DNA from: Lenzites betulinus
Lineage: Eukaryota; Basidiomycota; Agaricomycetes; Polyporales; Polyporaceae
Direction of reading: 5' to 3'
Length of the DNA: 64,000 nt
Assembly (NCBI GenBank): GCA_022264855.1
Contig: JABYQU010000071.1
Coordinates: forward strand, 79,421-143,420
Numbering within the stretch: the first letter of the stretch is position 1; each line of letters begins with the position of its first letter. The notes beneath the pieces were generated by a model. That model saw only the letters and a list, made by a program, of their open reading frames with translations. It did no database searches and was not told where the DNA came from. This document shows, piece after piece, positions 52,641 through 62,229 of this stretch. The position numbers were made by a program, and so were the translations under genes.

Positions 52641-53794
52641 CCGAACCCGCGCCCTCGCCCCGGTGCGCGGCTGCGCGGCTGTGCCTACCTATCTTTAGGA
52701 CTGCGTCCCCTTTCAGACTGTACTGATTTGTAACTTTATTCAATGTATCCAGATAGCTCGTTATAGCATACTAGTAAACAAGACATGGGGGCTCCTCTTC
52801 CACCAACCACCACCACGGTTGTCTTTCCCACGCCCGAGCTGAGCCCTCGAGGTGTGGGATACCTCTATAACCTCTCGCAAGAATAATAAAGTGCCTGTGG
52901 TTGTGTGCAGAACACAGGGCTCTCTGTGCTGGGCGTCGAGTGCGCCGTGGTGCTTTCGGCAAGAATTGGCATGGAATAAGGTATGATGCTACTAGACTGT
53001 CTCCACACTGCCTGGCGCCAGAATGGTGGCGGACCACAAGAGCATGGGCCATGAGTGGCTAGACATGCATTGGTAGGTGGTGCTCTGTTGAATCTGCATG
53101 GTCGTGTGCACCCCTAGGGGAGGCCCTGGCTGGGCGAGTCGTGTCCGACTCATATCTGTAACCTGTAGCGCCCGGTGTAGGCGTGGGACGATAATGTCCG
53201 GAATGGGTGCGAAGCGGTGGCGCCCAGTGGCGGTGCAACATCAGGCCCTGGCCGGATATGGCACTCGTAGTAATAAAAGAGGAGCAGGAACCCCCCATAG
53301 CAGAATCAACGAGGCTGCTGAAATAGTAAACCAAAGCAGAAATTGAACTATGGCCATAAAATGCCAGTAACAGAGTAGTGGATGAAGAGGAATCGGAGCG
53401 CATAGATAGTGCGTAACTGTGATAATGTCTGGCCACTGGTGACATATGGTGATAGGGCCCCACCTGACCCCAGCATGACCTGACTGATCAATGCCTAACC
53501 GTGCTAGTATACTTCTGGAAGGAAGGCAGTGTGGCGGGGACAAATGCATCATTTAAAACGTGCGAATTGTGCTTTGCGCTGTGGTTTCTTTCCCCCGGTT
53601 GTACCGCCCTTCTCCACGCTGGCCGTCCCCGTGTGCTTCGATTAACGTAATTCATACATCTGTCCACCCCGTAGCGCCTCGCCAAAGACTCTGGAGTGTG
53701 AAGACTGTAACTGTTGCGGCCCGAAGACGACTTTTAAACCCCCCTGGCTGAGCTCAGAACCGCACCCTCCCCTACCCACCGAGAAACAACCACA
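52641..53794. other. Intergenic, no gene seen
   Basis: About 1.15 kb. Open frames up to 134 codons have no recognisable features. The final 60 bases before 53795 contain a TTTAAA stretch that may be the promoter of the next ORF. Confidence 0.4.
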
Positions 53795-54337
53795 ATGGCT
53801 GTCGTCGTGCAAACGGTCACCCCCATCCAAGTCTGCGTAGCTTCCCCCCGTCACCCTTGCTCGCCCGGTGCCCCTCCTCCCATCTATGTCGCCTCAGCGG
53901 CTGCCCAAAATGTGGTCCAGATCGGAAGAATCGTGCAGTTCTGCGTCGCTGCTGCGAATGCTGCTGTGACCCCTCCCCCGTCCTCCCTGCCCCATCCTGT
54001 CCACCACGAACTCGTCCCTATTGCGGTCGTCGGGCCAATTGTGGGGGTACGAAAGGTGATGAAGGAAGGAACAGAGTACTTGGTGAGGAACATCTACGTG
54101 CACGCCCAGATCAAAGACGCCATCCTCCGAGTTCCCCGAGCCCGGGGATCCCCGGCGGATGCCGAATTCGCCCGGGAGCTGAGGATAAGACTCCGGAGAA
54201 TTGCGGAGCTGGCCATGTCGGCAGTGGCTGAAGCCGAGGAGATCGGGCCGGAGAAACCGGAGAGCCTGGACGTGGCCGAGAGTGCGGAAGGGGAACGTGA
54301 TCTAGTGCCACGTGACGCTCGCGTGGGCCGGCCCTGA
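53795..54337 (+). CDS. Orphan ORF, 180 residues, function unknown
   Basis: A single-exon frame from ATG 53795 (MAVVVQTVTPIQVCVASPRH) to TGA 54335-54337. The ATG has a good context (ACCACAATGG). The N-terminal half is hydrophobic and Pro/Ala-rich. The second half (VRKVMKEGTEYLVRNIYVHA, then RELRIRLRRIAELAMSAVAE) is helical and charged. TTTAAACC lies about 60 bases upstream. No family is recognised. It is the first of a series of small plus-strand ORFs beside the GCGCGC-rich retroelement zone. Confidence 0.45.
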   Translation: MAVVVQTVTPIQVCVASPRHPCSPGAPPPIYVASAAAQNVVQIGRIVQFCVAAANAAVTPPPSSLPHPVHHELVPIAVVGPIVGVRKVMKEGTEYLVRNIYVHAQIKDAILRVPRARGSPADAEFARELRIRLRRIAELAMSAVAEAEEIGPEKPESLDVAESAEGERDLVPRDARVGRP

Positions 54338-55042
54338 TTGCCCGAATGCCGCCCGCCACAGCGCTCGGGCGGAGCTTGAGCTGGGGAACCCCAGGCGAAG
54401 TACGTACTTTTGCAATGACCTGATGGCCCCGGAGCTACCTACTGAACAGCCCTGCAAACAGTGAGAGAAACGAAGGCGTTGTGGGAAAGATGAGTAAAGA
54501 CGACGTAGCTGGGTAGCCTGAGTCGGCTGAATATGGATGTATTGAGGCGGCGTTGACGCCCTGGCAATGATGGCAATGTATGCGCTGCGGACTTCGAACT
54601 GACAGCTGGGCCCTAAGCGGAGTACGCGTAACGAGCTGGCCGTGCGCAGTGTGAATAAGCTGTCCTCTCGCTCCTCTTCTGTCCTCCTCCCTCCCTCTGG
54701 CGAACCGTGCAACGTCTAGCGAACTCCATTGCGGACGAGACGACCGGTGCCAATCTGTCCAACGGGCTCGCGGTCGGCTGGCGATGACGAGAACCAAGAA
54801 GCCCATGCCCGACATGGAGCAACGGACGGCCGCGGGTGGCTTGGAGTGAGTGAACGGTGAGTAATGTGCGCCTGACACGCTGCCCAATGCCCAACGACCC
54901 TACGCCAGTGAGGGCGGGACACTAGACGATGGCTGGAATCACGCTCTTAAAAGGGAGGGCGAGCAGCGATGCTCCTCATCGACTGGTACGTGTACAACCC
55001 GCCGAGCTCTGTCCCCTGTGCCCCCTGCTTGAAGCCTGCAAT
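54338..55042. other. Intergenic, no gene seen
   Basis: About 700 bases. A TTAAAAGGG motif at 54948-54956 lies about 90 bases before the next small ORF. No other feature. Confidence 0.4.
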
Positions 55043-55324
55043 ATGCCGTCCTCCCCGTCCTCTTCTCCCTCCCCGTCCCCGGCTCCCAGAGTCCTGCTCC
55101 GCCGCCGGAGTGGCGTTGCTCTTGGAAGAAGCCGTGAATCGCCGGCCCCGCCAGCCAGAAAGATTGCGACCCCGTCCACTCCGATTACGGAGGACAACCT
55201 CCTCGCCCTCGACCTGGCCATGGTGGGAGTTGAGGACGTTATAGACGAACCCCCGAGCATCCAAGAACAGATCAGCGAGATCAAACGAGTAGGCCTCCTA
55301 TTTTATCTGGCGACCACCTGCTAA
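55043..55324 (+). CDS. Small Ser/Pro-rich ORF, possibly a first exon
   Basis: ATG 55043 (MPSSPSSSPSPSPAPRVLL), 93 codons to TAA 55322-55324. The last part (TEDNLLALDLAMVGVEDVID, IQEQISEIKR) looks like real protein and is followed by a GTAGGC donor-like site, so the gene may continue in an unrecognised exon. No family is recognised. Confidence 0.35.
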   Translation: MPSSPSSSPSPSPAPRVLLRRRSGVALGRSRESPAPPARKIATPSTPITEDNLLALDLAMVGVEDVIDEPPSIQEQISEIKRVGLLFYLATTC

Positions 55325-56383
55325 CAAAGAAACAAAAAGCGCAAGAATGTAGCGACACTCCCTAAACAGAGGCTTGAGGAGCTGCATGACCTTGGGCGCG
55401 TTGATACGGTAAGAGGTGCTCTGACGGCCGATAGCCGAGGGGTAGAGGACGTCTAGGTGTGTGATGAAGGGGAGTAAGGTCTCGAGCTCCCTAGGTTCGC
55501 TAGTAGACCGGCCCGCGTACTGTTCGCGCGCTAGCAGAAGGGAAGCCTCTCGCGCACAAGGCAAGAGCGCGCGCGGACTCGCGCTGTAGAAGGGCGCGCG
55601 CGGAGGTAAGCTCGGTAACGCAACGCGCGCAGGAATAACGCAACGCTCGCAGTCAGCCGCGGGGCTTCGCAACGCAGTACGCACGCAGTAAAACGCAGGA
55701 GAAACAGAATAGACGCAGTATACGCAACTGACGGTACGCTGTCACAGCGGAGAGGTCTCCAGTCGTCCTGCTTTGAAGGGGGAGCTGTTACACGTCGGGA
55801 AGCGCGAGGGACACGTTCCCAGCAGTTGAGAGAGTGAGGGGTGGATTGTCTGGGGGGTTCGAATGCCCCGAAATGACTATGTACAAGAATGCCCGCAGGC
55901 TGAATCAAAACACGTGCTACCATACGGAAGATAAGCGGAAACCGGGCCCGGGATGCCTCGCGCACCGGGCGCACTCGCCGCGCGCGATCCGACTCTTCGC
56001 GCGCCTCGTGCGCGCGCCACTGATGCGCCCCGCGGACCCGCGCGCGCGAGCAGCTAGGGCAGAGGGCTCTGGATAGCGACAGGCATCGCGCGCGCCGTGG
56101 TGAAGTGCCCCGCGCGCACCTTGACCTTGCGCGCGATGGGCTACGCGCACTGCGCGCGCGACGTAGGGGGTACCGAGGTGTGCGGTGGGCTCTGCGCGCG
56201 CTGTGGTTGGCGTGCGCGCGCAAGGGTGGAAAAGGAGGGTTTCTGGCCTGGAACGCCTGTGGAGCGTATCATCTCCCCCCCACTAAAATCCTGACCGCCC
56301 TCGGTCAACGCGATCGATGCCGGAGGTCCTTGGAAGTATAAAGGGGGGTGGGGTATAGGATAGAGGTCGACCTTGCCGCCACC
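55325..56383. other. GCGCGC-rich stretch, no gene seen
   Basis: From about 55500 the sequence becomes saturated with GCGC/GCGCGC, a composition that continues to 58.1 kb and resumes at 62.2 kb. No coding exon was recognised. It may be non-coding or LTR-type sequence of the retroelement zone. Confidence 0.4.
56337..56342 (+). promoter_or_regulatory. TATAAA box of the next ORF
   Basis: TATAAA lies 42-47 bases before ATG 56384, which has a strong GCCGCCACCATGA context. The implied 5' UTR would be very short. Confidence 0.5.
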
Positions 56384-57036
56384 ATGAGCATGACCCTAGA
56401 ACAACTCTTGCAAGTCGGTGTCGAGCTGCGCAGCCTCCATCCTGACGCTACCCTGCCTAGGATCGACCGCGCGACCAATGCACTACGTCGGGTCGTCGAG
56501 GGAGGACGTGGGTCGGAGGAGGGCTTGCGCGCGGGCATAGCTGCAGTAGTGCGCGCCTTTGTGAGTCGCTTCACGCTGCCTCCGCGCGCTGTTGCTGACC
56601 GCGCGCGCAGGAGGCCCACTACATCGTCTACCCGCGCGGGGCTACGCTTGCGGAGCGTGTAGAGACCGTCGAGGGGATCGTCGCGGCCATTCCGCCCGAA
56701 CTTGGGCTCGCGCGCGTCTTTGAGGACGAGTTCTACGCCATGCGCACCAGAGTCGCGCCGATGATCTTCAATCAGTGGCTGCCGGTTCTTGCGCTGCTAG
56801 AACACCGCGCACGCGAGTATCGCGACGCTCTTGTAGGCCTGCGCGCGCTGGATCCAATGAACGCGCCAGCTCCGTCGACCTTGGTCCGCGTCGAAGGCCA
56901 CTTGCAGGACATCCAGGACTTGAAGCGCGAGCTAGTCAACGCACAGTTCGCCTATGGGGAGGGGGACTTGGACATCTTGGAGAGCAATGACGCTCATGGA
57001 GACGCGCGCACGGTTCCGCGGACCGCGGAAATGTAG
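56384..57036 (+). CDS. Uncharacterised 200-residue protein, antisense to the retroelement pol
   Basis: Exons 56384-56560 and 56611-57036, with a 50-nt GT-AG intron (GTGAGT...CGCAG) in phase 0. It starts MSMTLEQLLQVGVELRSLHP. The second exon reads EAHYIVYPRGATLAERVETV and ends in a helical part (QWLPVLALLEHRAREYRDA, HLQDIQDLKRELVNAQFAYG). It has a TATA box and an intact frame but no recognised domain. It is in the GCGCGC-rich zone and points towards the minus-strand integrase, so it may belong to that element. Confidence 0.6.
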
Positions 57037-57459
57037 AGGGCTGCGCGCGCTATAGGGAGACACGGCCGCGCGCGACTGTAGGGCACCGGGGACGCGGACT
57101 TGGAGAAATAAACAACGTTTGTGATGTCATCCTCGCGCTGAGTGCTTCGGATCCTCGGATTTGCGTCCCGGAATGGCGGTTGCATTGTCTGCGCGTCGTT
57201 CCCAAAGTCCGGTAGGTCCGTCAGGGTCGCCCACGGGGCAGGCGCGCGCTTGAGCCCGTCGCGCGCGCGGCTCCGCGGAGCTCGCGCATTGCCGCGCGCG
57301 TAGCGCCTAAGCGCGCGCTCATGCAGGGTCGCGCGCGAGGTTGCCGCGCTATTGTCCTCGCCTCAGAAAAGGCCTGCCCGCCCTTCTTCGTTTTTCGCCT
57401 CCTTTTCCTCTTCGCCCCCACCTTGCTCGCTTTACTCGCCCCTCCTGCCGACCGCCGCT
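57037..57459. other. GCGCGC-rich spacer
   Basis: A 423-base spacer between two plus-strand ORFs. It ends in a C/T-rich stretch just before ATG 57460. No gene seen. Confidence 0.4.
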
Positions 57460-57893
57460 ATGCCCGCACCGCCCGTATCCACTCAGACCTGGGGAGGCAA
57501 AGACGAGCAACTCGTCCGCGCGCTGGAGACCGCGATGGCGCCGGTGTGGAATGGGGAGCCCGGGGACGACGCAACGGACAGCGAGTGCCGCAAGTGGGCC
57601 CGCCGCGCCGCGCGCATCCTGGTATGTCCGCGCGCGCTGCTTCCTGTGTTGCCAGCTGACCGATTTCGTCGTAGGACTCGGCGGGGGAGGCGCTCTGCCC
57701 GCCGTTTGTCCTCATCTCCCACGCCGACGCAGTGTGGACGCGCGCGTCCGAGGCCTTCGCGGCTGACGACTCCGAGTGGCCGGAGTGGGCGCGCGGACAG
57801 CTCCTCGCCGCGCGCAAGCGTCGCGCCGCCGCCGAGGCTGAGCGCAAACGCCGCGCCGCCGCCGCGAGTAGAGTAGCGGCGCGCGCGCCTTAG
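57460..57893 (+). CDS. Uncharacterised 126-residue protein, antisense to the retroelement pol
   Basis: Exons 57460-57621 and 57675-57893, with a 53-nt intron (GTATGT...CGTAG) in phase 0. It starts MPAPPVSTQTWGGKDEQLVR. It has a helical Trp-containing middle (DSECRKWARRAARIL, HADAVWTRASEAFAADDSEW) and a strongly basic end (ARKRRAAAEAERKRRAAAA). The basic tail suggests nucleic acid binding (inference). It converges with the integrase ORF, 221 bases apart. Confidence 0.55.
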
Positions 57894-58114
57894 ACATGTA
57901 GATACTTGTAGATAGGCATGCAGTCTTGCTCCTGTACATAGCACGCTTGTCTTGGGAATTGAGTCCGCGCGCGCGTGTGCGTGTGGCGGTATCTTCTTGG
58001 CCTCCTTTTGGTGTGAACTGTAACGACTGACTAGAGTTAACTTGAATGGAAAGAAAAGGGTATCGAGCGCGCGCGCTTTGCACGTTGAAGTACTGTTGAC
58101 TCTCCCGCGCGCGC

Positions 58115-59428
58115 CTACTCCGCGATGTCCTCGTCTTCCGCGCCATCGTCTTCGGAGTGCACCAGCTCCGTTAAACGCTTGTCCGAGATGTCCGCAAAGT
58201 TCGGAGGAAGCGCAACGTACTGGCGCGCGAAGTAGGGGATGAGTCGGAATGCCCCAATGGGGCGATGAAACACTGTGCCGTCCAGCTCGCAGACCACATA
58301 CGCGCCTCCGCGGTTACGTGAGACTACTACGACGGGTCCGGTGTACCGCGCGCGCATCTTGCGGTTGAGCGACTTCTCGATTTGGGTGTGTCGTACCAGG
58401 ACGAGCGCGCCGGCCCCAAAGTCGAAGTCGCGCATAGTGTGCTGATGATCGCGCTCGAACTTCTGGGCCGCGCGCACGCGCGCGCTGTAGACCGTAGAGC
58501 GCAGCCGCGCAACGTCCTCCGCGCGGCGTTGTAGTGCTACGGCTCTGCGCGCGATGAGCTCCGTGGTGGAGATAAGTCCCTGCGGCGCGGGCATGAGATA
58601 GGTAGCTTCGGAGATGTCGAAAGGGAGGATCGGGTGGCAGCCAGTGACTGCAAAGTAGGGGGAACAGCCCATGCGGCGACGTATAGTGATGCGCTCTGAC
58701 CAAAAGACTGAGTGCGCGACCTGCGACCACTTGGTCTGGTCTCCATCCGCGGCCTTGAACAGGGCCTGGCGTACGTCGAAGTGGGGGCGCTCTACCAGTC
58801 CGTTCGCGCGCGAGTTGTAGCCACTGATACGGACGTGGTGAACACCGTGCTGTTTCTCGATCCTCCGCATGGCTTTCACAAAGGCTGCGCCGTTGTCCGT
58901 GATGATCTCCATGACCCCGCCCCAGCGGCAGAGTATGTCCTGGTAGATGAAGTCGGCTAGGGTCTTCTCGGTCTCGCGGTGCAGCATACGCCACTCCACA
59001 TAGGCCGTGAGAGCGCAGCGCGCCTGGACGATGAGCTTGAACCCGCCTGAGACGGGCATGAACATGGTGTCGATGTAGATGCGCGCAAAGACTGAGGCTG
59101 GCATCGCGACCGTAGGGGGGATGACAATGTGTCGCACCTGACGCAGTTGGCAGAGGTGACATGTCCTGACAAACCAAGTCACATCATCGCGCAGGGTAGG
59201 CCACCAGAAGCGTTCTGAGATGGTCTGGAGCGTCGCGTAGCGTCCACGGTGTCCTAAGGAGTCGTGCGCGACCCGGAGCACCTCGTAGCGGCCCTCATAA
59301 AGTACGACCAGCTTGTGCGCGCCGTGAGGGTCCTTACGCCAAAGCCGTCCGTCATGAAGGAAGAACTGCTGCGCGTACTTGATGAACCGCGCGTAGGTCT
59401 CGTCTGAGATGTCCAAAGGCCGGTGGAG
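58115..59428 (-). pseudogene. Integrase half of a Ty3/Gypsy-type pol, cut off by a foldback insertion
   Basis: The frame reads leftwards from the foldback edge to a stop at 58115. It holds the HHCC zinc module (HDSLGHRGRY, CHLCQLRQ), the core triad (YIDTMFMP, ITDNGAAFVKAM, NGLVERPHFDVRQAL) and a C-terminal part (SLNRKMRARYTGPVVVVSR, RPIGAFRLIPYFARQYVAL). It ends in an acidic tail without a chromodomain. Removing the palindromic insert and one target duplication brings this frame into register with the part at 62.2 kb, so they were one gene. Confidence 0.85.
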
Positions 59429-59435
59429 GGTCCCA
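59429..59435. repeat. Target duplication of the foldback element, left copy (GGTCCCA)
   Basis: GGTCCCA directly before the left arm; the same seven bases follow the right arm at 62223-62229. Counting one more G makes it 8 bp. Confidence 0.88.
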
Positions 59436-62222
59436 CACCTGTGGCTTCCACTGTTGTATTACAATAGCCCACCAAGGTGGTACCAGCAGTGTGTATTCTG
59501 TGGCCACCATAGTTTATTGTTAATCTGGCCCCCAGGTGTTGTACAAACCCATTAATGGTTGTTAATCTGTACAGTGTTGTTATTGATTGTAAAATAGAGC
59601 ACATTTATACAATGGACCCTAGCATTGTCAAATGATGTTAATCATTGTTAAAAGCTGCTTTAGATGTTGTTAATGGTTGTAAAATGAGCTCTGAGGTTGT
59701 TTAACATTGTTAAAAGCTGCTTGGGATGTTGTTAATGATTGTAAAATCAGTGCCTGCTTGTAGGTCCCTGTTTACCGCTTAATGGGCGCTTTTTTGGCTT
59801 CCCAATAGGGTAGGTATACCAAATGACCGCATTTGGGCGCTTTTTTGGCTTCCAAATGGGGCAGTGGCCTACCACCACCCCCTGGGGGCTCCCTTTTGGC
59901 CCCCCTGGGCGCATTATTGCCCTAATTTGTGCCTATGTATATGTGGTGATCATGATACATACTAGGGTGTTCTGTGGGGGCCAAAAACCGACCAAAAGCA
60001 GTCAAAAATGCGAACCCAGGGCAGGGGTCAGCAGGTCCTGGTAGGTGCATGCAGCATATAATTGGTTCCTCTGGGCCCATTACATTGATCAATATATCAT
60101 TTGAAAGCTATAGCCAGGGCTTTCTGGGACAGCTATTTGCATAGCCCCCAATGCTGTATTGATGAAGATATGGCCTTTCGCATTTTCGCAAAAAGCAGCC
60201 ATTTTGTTTACCCAATAGCTCCTGATCCAGGGCACTATAAATCCACCCAATACACTGTTGGATTTGTATTTAGCAACCTTTAAAAAGGCCTACTTCAGGA
60301 TATTCCATCCACATGTATTCTGCCCCTCCTCCTGCCTCCCTGCCAATAGATCCCTCCAGGGCCCTCAGTTCCTAATAGATTCCCTTGAAAGCCTTTGCAG
60401 TGTGTACTGGCAATATATCCATCATATTTCCAGCTTGGCATGATTTAGAACAGCCTACCCCTTCCGTGCCCTCTTGCTGTACATTTGGTGCACTTCCAGC
60501 TTGTTTGCTCATAATATTATATCCTGTACAGATATGGCCCTGCTCTCTTTTGCATGTGTCTGTGTATACTATAGCTACCAATAAATGTGCTCAAAAGTGT
60601 TATCGGACATCTGGATCTCTTATAGGCTCCTTATCAGTAGCCCACAGTGTAGCCCAATCTGTGCGTTTTGGGGGCATATTATTTAGATCAGACAGCACAG
60701 CTGTACTGGCATGGTATTCAGGATTACGTTGCACTAAACATCATGAGATTTGGTGGAGAAGTGACGGAGGTATGGAGGGAACACCTCAAAACAGCCCTCT
60801 GATGCAGTTGGTGAAGAATACATGAATGCACTGCTGTAAGCTGTGCTTGAGCATGTAGACCACATTTGGGATATTCTGCCCATACCTCCGTCACTTCTCC
60901 ACCAAATCTCATGATGTTTAGTGCAACGTAATCCTGAACACTATGCCAGTACAGCTGTGCTGTCTGATCTAAATAATATGCCCCCAAAACGCAACAGATT
61001 GGGCTACACTGTGGGCTACTGATAAGGAGCCTATAAGAGATCCAGATGTCCGATAACACTTTTGAGCACATTTATTGGTAGCTATAGTATACACAGACAC
61101 ATGCAAAAGAGAGCAGGGCCATATCTGTACAGGATATAATATATTAGAGCAAACAAGCTGGAAGTGCACCAAATGTACAGCAAGAGGGCACGGAAGGGGT
61201 AGGCTGTTCTAAATCATGCCAAGCTGGAAATATGATGGATATATTGCCAGTACACGCTGCAAAGGCTTTCAAGGGAATCTATTAGGAACTGAGGGCCCTG
61301 GAGGGCGATCTATTGGCAGGGAGGCAGGAGGAGGGGCAGAATACATGTGGATGGAATATCCTGAAGTAGGCCTATTTTAAAGGTTGCTAAATACAAATCC
61401 AACGTGTATTGGGTGGATTTATAGGTGCCCTGGATCAGGAGCTATTGGGTAAACAAAATGGCTGCTTTTTGCGAAAATGCGAAAGGCCATATCTTCATCA
61501 ATACAGCATGGGGCTATGCAAATAGCTGTCCCAGAAAGCCCTGACTATAGCTTTCAAATGATATATTGATCAATGTAATGGGCCCAGAGGAACCAATTAT
61601 ATGCTGCATGCACCTACCAGGACCTGCTGACCCCTGCCCTGGGTTCGCATTTTTGACTGCTTTTGGTCGGTTTTTGGCCCCCACAGAACACCCTAGTATG
61701 TATCATGATCACCACATATACATAGGCACAAATTAGGGCAATAATGCGCCCAGGGGGGCCAAAAGGGAGCCCCCAGGGGGTGGTGGTAGGCCACTGCCCC
61801 ATTTGGAAGCCAAAAAAGCGCCCAAATGCGGTCATTTGGTATACCTACCCTATTGGGAAGCCAAAAAAGCGCCCATTAAGCGGTAAACAGGGACCTACAA
61901 GCAGGCACTGATTTTACAATCATTAACAACATCCCAAGCAGCTTTTAACAATGTTAAACAACCTCAGAGCTCATTTTACAACCATTAACAACATCTAAAG
62001 CAGCTTTTAACAATGATTAACATCATTTGACAATGCTAGGGTCCATTGTATAAATGTGCTCTATTTTACAATCAATAACAACACTGTACAGATTAACAAC
62101 CATTAATGGGTTTGTACAACACCTGGGGGCCAGATTAACAATAAACTATGGTGGCCACAGAATACACACTGCTGGTACCACCTTGGTGGGCTATTGTAAT
62201 ACAACAGTGGAAGCCACAGGTG
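59436..62222. mobile_element. 2,787-bp foldback element (near-perfect palindrome)
   Basis: The left arm starts CACCTGTGGCTTCCACTG and the right arm ends with its exact reverse complement. The arms are about 1.34 kb each around a spacer of roughly 104 bases (60776-60879). Positions mirror almost exactly: an identical 73-codon frame is at 59823-60044 (plus) and 61614-61835 (minus), and both pairs sum to 121658, like the element ends. A few substitutions and a net 3-base indel separate the arms. No transposase is encoded. It sits inside the retroelement pol. Confidence 0.93.
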
Positions 62223-62229
62223 GGTCCCA
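62223..62229. repeat. Target duplication of the foldback element, right copy (GGTCCCA)
   Basis: Right partner of 59429-59435. Confidence 0.88.

Noticed and set aside
51770..52743. Minus-strand frames up to 282 codons encoding Gly/Ala/Arg repeats
   Set aside because: All three minus frames stay open because the minisatellite unit lacks stops. There is no start context, intron pattern or domain.
55850..55880. GGTTCGAAT tRNA T-loop-like sequence
   Set aside because: The T-stem is imperfect and I could not build acceptor, D and anticodon arms around it.
59823..60044. 73-codon frame present in both arms of the foldback element
   Set aside because: Duplication is a consequence of the palindrome. 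The frame is short, with no domain and no promoter.
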